A DNA stretch of 64,000 bases from Lophium mytilinum (GCA_010093605.1 MU004181.1:2386215-2450214), one strand, 5' to 3'. Shown: positions 9,535-21,283, counted from the first letter of the stretch. A program made the numbers and translations. Notes: a model not told the origin generated them from the sequence alone.

Positions 9535-11353
9535 ATGGCGGATGGAAAGGGTGACATTGAATTGGCCACGCACGCCGATGGCGACCGCACACCGCCCGAG
9601 CTCGCCGGAGCACAGGAGACTATATCAGGCACACCTATTGATGCCGACGAGAAGCATGCGCAGCAGCACAACGGCGGCGTGCTCGAGGTAAGCCCAACGT
9701 CAATGGCCCCCAGGTTGCTCCCCAGACACACTGACACTGCTGCAGAGATACATCAACCTCATCTCGGCCATCAATTTTGGCTTTATCCTGCAATGTTCCT
9801 GGGAAGCAACCGCAGTGACTTTCCAGTTCTCCCTCTCCAATGGCGGACCCGCCGCCATGGTATACGGGAGCTTGTTTGCCGGTATCGGCACCACCACAAT
9901 CGCCATGTCCTTGGCTGAGATGGCGTCAATGGACCCTGTGGTTGGTGCACAGTACAGGGTACGTGGACTCTGCACTGCTGTCAACGCCATCTCTCCATGC
10001 TTCATGCTAACACGAGCTGAATAGTGGAGTGCAAGATTTGCCCCTGGGTGGAACGAGTTTTGGGGTTTGATGCAGGGTGTGTACTTCTCTTCTCATCTAT
10101 CGTCTGAAACACCGACTGACATCACAAGGCTGGATCACTATATTCGCCTGGATATGCTCTTGCACGTCGAACCCTGCCATTCTCTCAAACATCATCGTCG
10201 GCCTCGCCATCTTCAATTATCCCGACTACGTGCCTGAGAGATGGCACACCACCCTCATCATGTGGGCGTTTACCATCCTGCCGTTCGTCGCAAACTTCTG
10301 GTTCAGACGTCTTCTTAACCCGCTTGAGGCCGTTGGTGCAATCTGTCACGTGCTCTTCTTCATCATCTCCATCATCACCTTGGTGGTACTAGCAGAACGG
10401 AGCACGGTGAGCTACGTGTTCGAAACCTTAACCCACGATGCCAGCGGATGGAACAATGCCGCTGTATCGTGGGGAATAGGCCTACTCTCCGTGACCTACC
10501 CTCTCACAGGTAAGCTTCCTTGATTCGTCGTGACTTGATAAAACGAAAGACTTGCTAATCGCTACTAGGTTTTGACGGCGTTCTCCATATGAGTGACGAA
10601 GTCAAGCAGGCTAAGACCCGCGTACCCCGTAGTATGATTGCTGCGGTTGCCATGAATGCCATCATGCAGTTCGCATATGTCGTCTGCCTCCTCTTCACCA
10701 TCGGGAACATCGACAAAGTTACCAACACCCCAACCGCTCTTCCCATCATCGAAGTCTACTACGAGGCGACTGGCTCGAAGAGCGCCACAAACCTGTTCAT
10801 TGTCATGATCGCCATTATCATATTGATCGCCTTCTTCAATGTATTTGCATCAGTTTCGCGACTAGTCTGGGCCTTCTCAAGAGACAAGGGACTGCCATTC
10901 TCGGGCTTCTTTGGGAAGGTCAACACCCGCCTCAAGATGCCCCTCAATGCGCTCGGTCTTGTCGGACTCGCTATTTGTCTCCTCGCCATCATCAACATCG
11001 GCTCAGCCACCGCTTTTAACGCCTTTATCTCGCTACCCGCGATGGCCCTCTACATATCCTATTTCTTCCCAATCTTGTTCTTCTTCTTACGCCGATTCTC
11101 ATCGAACAAGCCCGCCCCTGGTCCATTCAGCCTTGGAGTAGTGGGTCTCCCAATCAATTTGTTCGCCATGTCCTATATCATCTTTACCTTTATTTGGATG
11201 CCGTTCCCGACCGTCTTGCCGGTCACAGGGGATAACATGAATTATGCTGGACCATTGGTTGGCGCGATTATTATTGGAGCATTGATAGACTGGTTCATCA
11301 GCGGACGGAAGAGGTTCAAGGTCCCCGTTGCCCGCGAGAGGCCGGACTACTAG
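9535..11353 (+). CDS. amino acid/choline/GABA-type permease (APC family), 527 aa
   Basis: Plasma-membrane permease of the amino acid-polyamine-choline superfamily, closest in look to the fungal GABA/choline (Hnm1/Uga4-like) branch. Exons: 9535-9687, 9746-9958, 10025-10076, 10129-10509, 10569-11353. A hydrophilic N-terminus of about 50 residues precedes 12 hydrophobic segments. Family landmarks are INFGFILQCSWEATAVTFQF in helix 1, the SLAEMASMDPVVGAQYRW segment (the AEM/S and P-x-AGGQY-like motif), GFDGVLHMSDEVKQAKTRVP after helix 6, and FSRDKGLPFS in the loop after helix 8. The loop sequence HMSDEVKQA is typical of this branch. The upstream gene is divergent and the next gene is 0.8 kb away. 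The substrate is uncertain (choline, GABA or another amine). Confidence 0.9.
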
Positions 11354-12127
11354 AGGAGTTTGTGTTCTCAGCTCATCTCATGTACACGCTCAGACAAAGA
11401 TCTATGTAGATGTCACGAAATATACCAAGCGAGCTATTTAACCTTAAACTTAACGAAATTCTCGAGTCCAGTCATCGTTGCCGCCTCCAACTTTCAGCAT
11501 ACTTCTAAGTTCTAGGAAGCGAAATGCACAAGAGCACTCGACTCCACCATCAGGTTTGTTCTTGTTACATCGAGCCGCCCTTTGATTCATGGAAGGTGCT
11601 CAAGATTCATTGGTATATAACCTACAATAAATAATGCGGGTCTTCACAAGCAAACAAATAGCTGTACGCACATATGAGAACACTACCCTCACTCTTCACT
11701 TGTCGCGCAACAGCTCTTCACTTCATCACTAGCCAAAATTTGGCCCACGCTGCTGAGTATCAAGGTCACATGACTCTTCTATATTCGGCTAGGTCCACGT
11801 GACCGCCCCATAGAAAATGCAACTACCCGCAGAGCCTCGAAACCTGTGCACATCCACCTATCAGTCTTATCACGGGCTACACGAGCAGTCTCTTCCGATG
11901 ATGCGGGGTACCACGGAATCCGCTTGCCACCGGAACGCTCCCACGGTCCCCGCATTGTTCACTATCCGAAGTCGTTTCGCATTAGAGAAGGGTATAAAGA
12001 ATGAAGAGCCCGAGCATATTGGTTTTAATTTCCTACATCGTTAGCAATTTCTCAAGAAGCCTTTCGTCAAAGAGGATACACCAGCAACGCACTTCCATTC
12101 CAATCCAGTTCAATCCCATCACTCACT
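11354..12127. other. intergenic region
   Basis: No gene is seen. It probably contains the permease 3' UTR and the promoter of the hydrolase; the last 80 bases are C/A-rich, as in a fungal 5' leader. Confidence 0.5.
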
Positions 12128-12934
12128 ATGCCCTTCTTCCAACCCTCCATCCTCTCCCTCTTCTACACCGACGACGGCCCCAACACAACCACCACCCCAC
12201 CCCTCCTCCTCCTCCACGGCTACCTCTGCGACTCCCACGACTGGAGCGCCCAAATCCCCGCCCTCCTCACAGCCGGCCACCGCGTCCTCGCCCTCGACCT
12301 ACGCGGCCACGGCCGCTCCACTGCGCCCCCGCCCCCCTACTCCCCCCACATCTTCGCCGCCGACATCCTCGCGCTGCTCGCCCACCTCGCCATCCCCGCC
12401 GTCGTGCTCGTCGCGCACTCCATGAGCACCATCACCGCCTCCATCCTCGCGGTCGAGCACCCGGACGTCGTGCGCGCGCTCGTGCTCGTGCATCCGATCT
12501 ATGGGATCGTGGGGCCGGCGCTAGGTAGTCTGCTAGAGGAGATGCGTGGCGAGCCCGCGCAGGCGCCGGAAATCGCGGCAAGATTTTTCGCGGCGGGGAT
12601 GGAGAGGGATGGGACGCCGGCATGGGTGAGGACGTGGAATCGGCGGAGGGCGTTGGGGTCGGGGCCGGAGGTTGTGGTGGGGTGTATGGCCGGGCTTGTG
12701 GCGCTGGATGGGACGGTGACGGGGCAGGGTGCTGAGGCGAAGGGATATATGCGGCGCAGGAGGGCGCCGAGGTTGGTGGTTTCCGGGGTGGAGCTTGCGT
12801 TGGCGTGGGAGAGGGAATTGGGGTTGAAGGAGGGAGATGAGGTCAAGGAGGTTAAGCAGGGGACGTTTTTGCATGTGGTGGAGGCGGCGGTGGTTAACGG
12901 GTATATTATTGAGTGGTTAAAGAAGATTGTGTGA
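12128..12934 (+). CDS. alpha/beta hydrolase, 268 aa, intronless
   Basis: Single-domain alpha/beta-hydrolase-fold protein. The oxyanion-side LLLLHGYLCDSHDW (HG motif) and the LDLRGHGRST strand-loop identify the fold. The nucleophile elbow reads AHSMS around residue 98, a variant of G-x-S-x-G with both glycines replaced by small residues; Ser remains. The catalytic His is likely in GTFLHVVEAAVVNGYIIEWL near the C-terminus. No signal peptide is visible. It has no introns, unlike most neighbours, and shows the sharpest base switch in the window: codons end in C through about residue 115, then in G. The substrate is unknown; esterases, lactonases and haloperoxidase-like enzymes share this fold. 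The GC-rich opposite-strand frames are shadows. Confidence 0.85.
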   Translation: MPFFQPSILSLFYTDDGPNTTTTPPLLLLHGYLCDSHDWSAQIPALLTAGHRVLALDLRGHGRSTAPPPPYSPHIFAADILALLAHLAIPAVVLVAHSMSTITASILAVEHPDVVRALVLVHPIYGIVGPALGSLLEEMRGEPAQAPEIAARFFAAGMERDGTPAWVRTWNRRRALGSGPEVVVGCMAGLVALDGTVTGQGAEAKGYMRRRRAPRLVVSGVELALAWERELGLKEGDEVKEVKQGTFLHVVEAAVVNGYIIEWLKKIV

Positions 12935-13285
12935 ACGTCTATAGAAACCGTCGCGGGTCGGTGGCGGACATTCGTACGCATTTTTCCCGTGGCCCTTTAA
13001 CTTCATTGGGAGGTCAATTCTCGTGTGTAGTAGGCTTGTATTTCTGGCGAGATCGTAGGAAATCTTTCGCTGTCCCGAATGACTTTCTGCAGCCATAAGA
13101 GATTCCAGATGTTATCTTTCTTTGTCTTAGCAACAATTTTCTCGATGTAATTCAACGATATGACTTACCAAAAAAGAGTGGCGATTCAGTGTTCATGAAG
13201 ACGGCAAGCTGGCAAACGAGCTTAAACCGCGCAGCCGATCCGGGAGCAGATGCAGCACTGCCCACCATGAGACTTCAGATAAGAG
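12935..13285. other. convergent intergenic region
   Basis: 3' ends of the hydrolase and the second regulator meet here. I see no gene. Confidence 0.55.
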
Positions 13286-15148
13286 TCAGCTAGTGATACC
13301 ACACAGTCCAAAACCATTCAAAACATACATCCACTGATACACGAACGGCATCCGCATCCATGTTTGACTGAGAACCTCCCATCGGTATTCGTCTTGGCCC
13401 CATAGCAAATCACCCAACGCTTCCACGTCGGCAGTGTTGCTATCACTCTCAAATGGGACAAGTTCCACAGTTGCTCGGTAGAATATTTGCGCAGCGATAT
13501 AGCAAGCTTCTGTTACCTCACGCGGCGTCGTGGTGTCAACGACCTTCGCAGCAAATATCCGGTTTTGCCAACTGACTGGTGACGACCCGGGAGGTGAATG
13601 GTAGGCGCCTTCTAACCAACACCGGTGTTGGAAGCATGAAAATGCATCGGTAAGGAGGTCCACGAGTCTTTCTGGAAGCGCGAAGTTGCGCTGCTGCTGT
13701 CCTTCGATCGGGCGCGGTTGATACAGGAGCGGAGACCCCAGAAACGTCAGGTTGTTGAACGGTGCTCGATCTGCAATATGCTTGTAGGGTTGAGGGCTTT
13801 CAAAGTCGCTTAGAAGTGGAATGTCGTTGTTGGAGACCGCGTACATGAGGTCGTATCTGCCAGATGAGAATTAATTTAGCCCACCGTCTTGAATTTGTAA
13901 CACCACGAAGGCTGCAGGAGTCGGATTAGATCTTACTGGCTAATAGCTCTTGGGAGAATATCTAAGAACAAGTTGCATTCGGAGGTGTCGGCGGTGATGA
14001 GTCGACTGATCTCGCCCAAGCCTATGATGTGTAGCCTGACATCTGGAGCACCTGCAATCATCTGTGTCTAGTTAGACAGTGGACTTTATAGTAAGAGCGT
14101 CGAAGGCTTCGCATGTATACCTCATACCCAGTGAGTTGCATGATAGCAATGACATTGTCGGGGCTCAAAGACTTGGAAGTGTCTGCGAGATTCTGATTCA
14201 CCCACCCCAGCAAAGTGCTTTTTGCCTTCAGAACATGCTGTTGTCGAGGCACGCCTTCACCATCAGAATCGCCTAGCTTCAGTGGCCCTAGGCCTATATG
14301 AAGGGTAGTCCAAGCATCAAGCAAGTCATCTCCAGCCTTTGCTAACTGTGGTACTACCGTAGAATAAAATCCTAGCTGGTGCGAGCGATGAAATGGGAGT
14401 GCTCTTTGCCACGGCGTATGCCTAAAAACTGTCCGGTCAGCGTCAGGGGGTTTCCACTATTGGAGGAGAAGGAAGGCAAAGCGCGGGCGTACATTTATGG
14501 AACGAGAGCTCAGTCTTTCGCGTTGGGCTGTCTAAGTGTATGATGGGCGAACTGAAGCGTTGTCGCCCGTGAGCCTGCTCTTGCGACCGGCCCGTCGCGG
14601 ATCGTTTCCGGTTAGGTGCCATAACAGTTTCACGTGGCGTGGCGGGCGATATGTATGGCGTTACGCTCAATGGTTCCACAAGCTTATCGTCATTAAGGGC
14701 ACGCTTTTGGATTAGACAAGCCTCTCCCATGCCAATCAAGTGGAACTCCGCGGGCACACCTAGGCATGAACTGTGCCTTTCTGCATCAGGCCATGTTCTA
14801 GCCGTCTCAGCTAGTCGTAGGTCTGTATTGACCCGTGACGGTCCACCACCAAAGTCTCTCGGGACAGCACCACAAACTTGAGGATTAGTCTTTCCCTTCC
14901 TTGCTGCTCTTGCCACTTTCGAGACATCGTTAGCGAGAACGGCCAGATATGTGTAAGATGTCGACCCCAGTAGTACCTTTGCAAGGGGCTGTAGACCAAG
15001 GATTTTCCTTTCTGGCACCCCGCATAACATGAGAGCGAATCGTCTGGCGCGTGCCGTCGTCGTCTATACGCCCACTTGACGCACTGGCGCCCATGTTAAT
15101 GAATTGGCACTCCATCAAGCCGTGATCGTAGCCGGGTTCTTTCAGCAC
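13286..15148 (-). CDS. fungal-specific transcription factor domain protein without zinc cluster, 532 aa
   Basis: Probable regulator of the type with a fungal_trans_2-like domain. Exons on the minus strand: 15148-14977, 14915-14493, 14428-14121, 14061-13937, 13856-13286; total 532 codons plus stop. The N-terminus has QFINMGASASSGRIDDDG followed by TIRSHVMRGARKEN, the RSHVM motif that starts many Zn-cluster-free fungal regulators. The middle contains LSPDNVIAIMQLTGYE and HIIGLGEISRLITADTSECN, matching the helical core. No CxxC cluster occurs, so it may act through a partner or be a structural homologue without DNA binding. It sits at the edge of the group holding the permease and hydrolase. Splice sites are all GT-AG with plausible branch sites; the exon 1 to exon 2 junction is the least certain. 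Confidence 0.75.
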
Positions 15149-15503
15149 CCAGTCGCCGTGTCTAAGATCTATGCAAGTGCTAGAAGCTATCGATTGCGCG
15201 TTAAACTGATAGTAGACCCGCAGAAGTCCGATCCGTGGCTTTTCGCGGTACTGTCGAAAATCCTATGCGAGGTTTCCCTTCGAAGACGCGGGCCTCTTTA
15301 CTACATACAGTTATTGGGGTGGTGGAATACCTAGACGTTGGATGGGCCCCACTTTGATCTTGGCAGCCCTTTGCCGCTTTGCCGTTTTGGGTTTGTATTA
15401 GTTCTATAAATAGTGCGATTAGTATCGATCTGAAGAGGTTCTCAGGGTAGCCTGAATGAGGACGTAATCTCTTACTAACCGCCTCTTTGAAGAGGTGTTA
15501 TAG

Positions 15504-15674
15504 CGCGCAAGGTTGCCTGTCCGTACGATCAAGGAAGTCTCTCCTGCTGCCGTCTCTCATATTACATCAGCAAAAGTCACGTGGGAAGAAAAGAAGCACC
15601 TGTCGAAAGTGTTGGAAGCCTTGGGGATGGATGCTGTAAACGTAGATGATTGTGCTTATATACGTGATAACTAG
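15504..15674 (+). pseudogene. coding-like fragment, possible relic
   Basis: A 57-codon frame without a start codon reads like a real protein piece: LPVRTIKEVSPAAVSHITSA, then KVTWEEKKHLSKVLEALGMD, ending in a stop. It is preceded by an intron-like stretch (gtaatc donor, ttactaac branch, ttatag acceptor), and the ten codons before that donor join in frame before a stop. I find no upstream start, so it may be the last exon of a decayed gene or of a mobile element. The family is not recognised. Confidence 0.3.
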
Positions 15675-17214
15675 GGCAGTAACTTCGCGTCACCGGAGGT
15701 CTCTCTGTTTATCAGGGTTATAACTTACAAACTCCTAGTGTTAACGCCGTATAATCTACGTTAAATGTGAATTGATAGGACGACACTCAGGATTGAGTTC
15801 GCGGAGTCGGGGCCGCGGAGTTGAGGCCGATCCTATAAATCAACGCAGAACTATTGGGTACAGCTTTAAGGTGGAAACCAGAAATTAGAAAACTTAGGTG
15901 TGATGCCTGATACTACACCTCAGATGCAGTTACATAGCATCCCTTTTTGACCATGGCGCCCGGGATCACAATCTAGAATGAACCTCTGTTGGTCTCCATG
16001 TAACAATTCCGTCATCATAACGAACAACTCAGCTGGGTCACACCGTGAGAGCGCATCGCCACTCCATCGCTGTAGAACTATGCTAGGCAGGATATCTCAT
16101 TCTCCCTACATTCTGCCTCTGCTTGTTTTCCACTCGTTCCAAGAGGGCAATGTCCATGTCCGGGAAAAACTCCAAGAAGGCGAAGAGAACAGGTTTATTT
16201 ACCTGTAGAAGTGGTGCTTGGACAAGAGAAACTGCAGATTAGCCGCGAAGATAGTAAATGCTTATCTATGCCGGAAATCTAGAAACTTCTAGGCAGCCAA
16301 TCGCCTTGGAATGGTCACGCCACACTCGGGCTATCTAGAGCTCTTTGATGTCTTTGAATGACGCAAGAGCTTTCTGCTACGCGGATAGTTTGACTTTCCA
16401 GAAGAGCCTTGAAAACGTTGCTAGCTCTCCAGGATCTCCAGCACAGTCGTAGCCTGTAGAACTGTTCCCTCCGCGTTTAAGGCGTGGCATACTGAATAAC
16501 GTCAGATGCAAATCAAAGGAGTAGCAGAGATCCGGTTTCCTTGGTTTGGCATGCCGTGTGTATAATAAAGCCCCTGATATGGCCGGAATAGAAAGCCACT
16601 TTGATTAACAACCATGTCCCTAAAGATAACAGAATGCGAATCTGAGCTCCTGATCCAAGTGACGTTGAGTAGACGATTGGAATAAGACTTGACATATTCC
16701 CACATGGTGTGGTTCGCAGGGTGGTCTAGATAGAAGTTACCGCAGCAGACTTTGGCCCAGTGGTAACTACCCAGCAACTTTAGGATCAGAAGACCTGTGA
16801 TTTTGGAGTACCTCAATTGGCTAGATGAGATAGGGGGAGACTGCTGGTAAAACATATGTTCCAGGACTCGATGCCGCCATAACTTTTTTAGATGGCCCTC
16901 ACATTGGCTACAGAGCTCCCAGGAATGTCCTTACGTATAGAGACTTAATACATAAACGACGTAGCGCGTGGGTAGTGCTTTTAGTGTGGCGGCCAGCTAG
17001 GTTTCCGGGCAAAGAGGGCAAAGCTAAATGCAGTCCGAGGTCCGACTCTCGAGGAATATTATCGAATAAGCCTGTGAGGGGACGCGGCTCTAGGTGAAAG
17101 AACAGTAATCATGTCGTGTGCCTCCTTCGAAGTAGAGGGTAGTGACGGAGAAGCATCGTAGAGGCAGAACGCCGTGGAGGTGGAATGTCTGAGAAACAAA
17201 AGGCTTTCAGGGAA

Positions 17215-17273
17215 CTGCCCTAGAGGTGGACTGTCCTAGAGATGGACTGTCCTAGGGGTGGACTGTCCTCAGG
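17215..17273. repeat. 16-nt tandem repeat, about 3.7 copies
   Basis: Unit ctgtcctagaggtgga repeated at 17215-17230, 17231-17246 and 17247-17262 with one or two changes each, followed by a partial copy. It lies in the gene-poor region and is not within a recognisable reading frame. Confidence 0.75.
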
Positions 17274-20200
17274 GGAAGAATGCTGAACGCGAGCATCCGA
17301 AAAGTGAATAGCCCTTGAAGGAGACTGTGTTTCGCACGAAATTCCGTAGAAGCTAAGAGTCCGAGTAATAAAGTGATCCTGAACTTAACAGACCTAGAAA
17401 AGACTGTTCCGGAAGCTGACCTGTTAGATTGAGATTACAGTAACGGCCCAGTGTTGGAGGAGTGATCACATTGAAATCTTAAGCGACGATTGTCTGATAT
17501 GATACGAATATATTGGCTACAAGCAGAACTCCGGGTGTTCCAGGAAAAATATGCGATTAAGCAGCGGTAGATCGTTCCCGACTGTAGACTACTTTCCTCA
17601 TGTACGGACTGGCTAAGCTTGTGCTTAGATTTTTAATGAAGGTACGGTGTACAGCAAGACTCCAAGCCGGGAGGATTGTTTGAGCGGTCCTGGAGGAGAT
17701 AGATGTCGAAAGAGTACAAGTGGGTCGTTGCTGGTATGAGATCTCTTCACCACGCAGCGAATGAATGGAACCATATAAAGCAAGGGGATGCTCCAAGATC
17801 GGAATCCGCTGAGGATCAAATCGAAGGTTAAGAAAGCTGGTGGCATCAATCTCTATGGAAATTCATGCACAAACAAGAAACTCTAATCAAGTGAAACTAT
17901 CGCCATAGGTGTGAGGAAAAGTCCTGGAGCCTGATTAACACAGAATTGGACAACGATAGTGCGCTACCAAGCTAAAGCAGACGTGTCGTGGGTACAGGTA
18001 GGATGGCTGTCCATTTGAACACGGGGGATAATCGCGCAATACTGAGGTCCGACAGAACATCACCAACGGGACAGTCCGGGAGGGCAGATCCAAAAGGCGA
18101 ACACTAAGCGAAGGCAGAAAGGAGCCCGGACATGTAGGAGTCTCTGGGAAAAAACGCGGTATCATGGGGAGAGCGCGGTCGATATGTTGCGTCAAGAAAG
18201 TCCACGAGGAGGATTCGGCGGGATACGAAGATATCTAGCACGGTAAAGTTCGCAGGGAGCATTCGAAGAACAAGTGAAGAAACGAGGAGTACACCTATAG
18301 AGATTAGTAGTAATGGAGGGGTACTACTGTATACTCTCGAGGGGAACCGTGAGGCCTCCCCCAAGACGTTGCACTATCGATTGGGTCCGGTCGACAAATA
18401 CAACGAACTAGCCAACCGAGATGTCTACAGCTCTCACAAGGGCATTGAAAAGAGAACCGGAAGACGATGATGGCGAACAAAGATGTTGAAAAGGTGGACG
18501 ATGTCGAAGACCTCGAGGGTCGAAAAGTCCCCTGAGGGTCATGGCTTTCTCGAAAGCACAGAGCACAGCTAGTTTAAGGATGTTCCAGAGACGGAGCCAA
18601 GAAAGCTTCTCGCAGCTCGGAGATGGCCAGGCGCGGCAGGACGGCACAGATCCACCGTGCTGATGCCACCACAACCATGGCGACTTCACTGGCCAGATGG
18701 TGGGAAGCGAGCGCAATGAGCGCAATATTGGCGCGAGCGGTCGAGGTCTTGGCGTCAGGGCGGGTGTTGACTCGACGTGGCAAACGCTGGGATGGAACGA
18801 CCGCAGCGGAGATTCAAAGACGGTGAAGAGCCGCCGAATGACGCATGGGAAAGCGTCAAGCAGGTCGGAAGGCGGCATCCGGCGCGCGATGGCGAATCGG
18901 CAGTGAATAGGGGCGCCGGAGTGGCAGCCGGACGCGTTCTGGACGTGACAGTGGTGAAGAAAGCGTGGTGAAGGGGCTGCAGAAATGCGGCACAACGAAC
19001 AGCGCAGCGACTCTCCCCGCCTTTTCCAGGAGCAGGGGGTGAGGCTATTGAGGGCCCCAAGCGGGAAGGCGTGCTCGCATCTCGTCAGGCGAGATGAATG
19101 GGTGCATTTTTGGAACAAGAGGTGTGGGGTGAGGCTTGACGTTGGTGAGAGGCCGCTGCAGAAGAAGAGGCTAACCGAAGCAGGGGCTCAAATTTCCACT
19201 CTGGACGACGCCATGCACACGCGATGGATGCTTTTGCAGCGTGAAGAGGTCAGACACCAGGCCTTGGGCCCCGAAGCGCCGCGGTTTTCCCAGGCTTTCA
19301 AAGATGACGGTGGCAAGGCGGCCAGCGCGCGCGAAGACGGTGGGACATCGTGCTGAGGCGGTGGTGTTTTGCTCGGGCTGACAGAGACAGGCTGCATGGG
19401 CGCCCCGACGCTGACAGCAACGATGCCGGCGACGCTGCCGGAAGAGTCGAAAATAGGATCGCCAGGACCGGGCCCAGTTGGTCGCAGGCGGTGGATAGCG
19501 ATGCATGGCCGTCGGGGCGCTTTCGCCTCGTGCGGCATCAACGGCGCACGCTTCGGCCATGCGCCAGCTCGAAGGAGACGGGAGAGCGTGTAACCCCTGA
19601 GTCTGCCACAGGGTCGACCACCCCCATTTGGCGGGCCATGTGCGTGCTGCTGCACCAACCGGCGCCGAGGAAACCTTGGGACTGACCGCCACGCTGTCCC
19701 GTGACGCTGCGGCGGGCCGGTGAGAGAGACTGCCACTGCTTCTGCTTCTGCTGGCCCAAGGGAGCGCGCAGGCCTTCCAGGCTGCATCACATCAGCACAT
19801 CAGCGTCCACAACGGCCGACTGCGAGCCGGCCAATGGCCTCGTCGGCACGCAAGGGCGCAATAGCCGCTGGACAAAACGGTTCTCAGGACTCCCCGTCTG
19901 GTGTGCCAAGGCTGCAGTAGCAGGGGAGCCCAATCTCGACAATACGAGGCGCTGTCACGACTTGCCAGCTTTCCTCCTCCCGGCTCGGGCTAGCACAGGG
20001 GAAAACAACAGGATCGGCTGGTACCTGCGCTAGTTGCTTGCCAGGCCTTGCCCCCAGCGGCTCCGCTGGCGAGTCCGCCAAACAGACGCTGCAGTGGTCC
20101 CCCTGGCTCAAGCCCTCCTTTCACCGACTGGGCCAATTGTTTCGACGGTGCAGGCCGCCGCTGTCTGGCCCCCCGTGCGGTAATCTCCCTCTGTTGATAC

Positions 20201-20391
20201 ATAAGACCTTCTCTGCTCTGCCCTTCTCATTCTTCATCCAGCCCAACTTTTCAAGCTCCAGCAGATCATCTTGACTTCGGTCGTCCACTCGTTGAAACTC
20301 CAACTCACTTACATTCTTTAATTCCAACTCCGCCTCACCCTCACCTACTTCAACTTTTTTAAGTTTTAGCCAACCAACCACATCAATCAAA

Positions 20392-21283
20392 ATGCGTTCC
20401 TCCATTGCCATTGCCGCCGCTATTGTCGGTGCCGTCAACGCTGCCCCTAACGGTGGCTACGGATACGGTGGATACGGTGCCGAGTCCTCCTCCGTGCCGG
20501 TTGTCTACTCTACCTCGTTAGTCACCGTCTACTCGTGCGGTCCCGAAGTCACGAACTGCCCGGCTAAGTACCACTCCAGCACGCCTGCTCCGTACGTCGC
20601 CTCCTCCACCGAGGCCCCCGTCTACAGCGCCCCCGTCTACACCCCGGCTCCCTACAGCAGCCCGGCCCCGTACTCTGCCCCGGCCCCTTACTCGGCCCCG
20701 GCTCCGTACTCTGCCCCGGCTCCCTACAGCGCACCCGCCCCGGTGTACTCTGCCCCGGCCTACAACGTCTCGTCGGCTGCTCCCTACGGCTACATCACCA
20801 AGACGGTGTCTTCCACCGCCGTCTACGCTGTGACCACCGCTGGCACCACCACCGAGACCACTGAGGTCTACGTCTACACCACCGTGTGCCCTGCCACCGA
20901 GACTGAGGTCTACCCCACCGAGACCCCCTCTCCCTCCGCCCCGGAGTCTTCCGTCTACTACCCAGTCGAGAGCACCTCCACTTCCTGCACTGAGTCCAGC
21001 ACCGTGACCGTTGTCGTCCCGGTCTCGTCCGCCTACTACCCAACTGGCACCGGTGGTGCTCCCTACCCGTCCGGTGCCCCATCCGGCACTGGTGTCTGGG
21101 GAACTGCCTCCAGCTCCGGGTAAGCATTCCTCTCACTCCAGTATCATAATCACTACTAACAAGTTCTCTAGCTACGGTGCTCCCTCCGCCACCTACCCAC
21201 CTGAGTTCACTGGCGCTGCCAGCCACGCCAACGCTGGTCTGGCCGTTGCCGGTCTCGGTGCCTTCGCCGCTCTTTTCTTGTAA
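20392..21283 (+). CDS. GPI-anchored Ser/Thr/Pro-rich cell-wall protein, 279 aa
   Basis: Secreted structural or surface protein. Exons: 20392-21119 and 21172-21283. An N-terminal signal peptide (MRSSIAIAAAIVGAVNA) is followed by a Gly/Tyr stretch, a Cys-containing segment (VTVYSCGPEVTNCPAKYHS), and a tandem APAPYS repeat of about six units at residues 85-120. Thr/Ser-rich segments follow, and then a hydrophobic C-terminus after SHANAG (AGLAVAGLGAFAALFL), which fits a GPI-attachment signal. Codons are strongly biased to C-ending forms and the 5' leader is long and pyrimidine-rich (to CCACATCAATCAAA before ATG), both typical of highly expressed fungal genes. The layout resembles clock-controlled CCG-6-like wall proteins, but that assignment is tentative. 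Confidence 0.85.

Larger units (their letters stand above)
15149..20391. other. 5.2-kb gene-poor region
   Basis: No intact gene is seen. From about 15.3 to 18.4 kb the sequence is relatively AT-rich with only short broken frames; a 16-nt tandem repeat and one coding-like fragment are listed separately. From 18.4 to 20.3 kb it turns GC-rich, with overlapping open frames on both strands that look like composition-driven shadows. The final 120 bases are a pyrimidine-rich leader for the cell-wall protein gene. I could not recognise reverse transcriptase, integrase or transposase motifs, or terminal repeats. Confidence 0.45.

Noticed and set aside
8604-9606. Several overlapping frames of 70-140 residues upstream of the permease
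   Set aside because: They are Arg/Ser/Pro-rich on both strands in GC-rich promoter DNA and none has a motif or consistent splice sites.
18408-19118. A 236-residue minus-strand open frame in GC-rich DNA
   Set aside because: The protein is Cys/Arg/Ser/Pro-rich without any motif, several overlapping frames of similar length exist on both strands, and no splice structure improves it. It looks like an effect of base composition.
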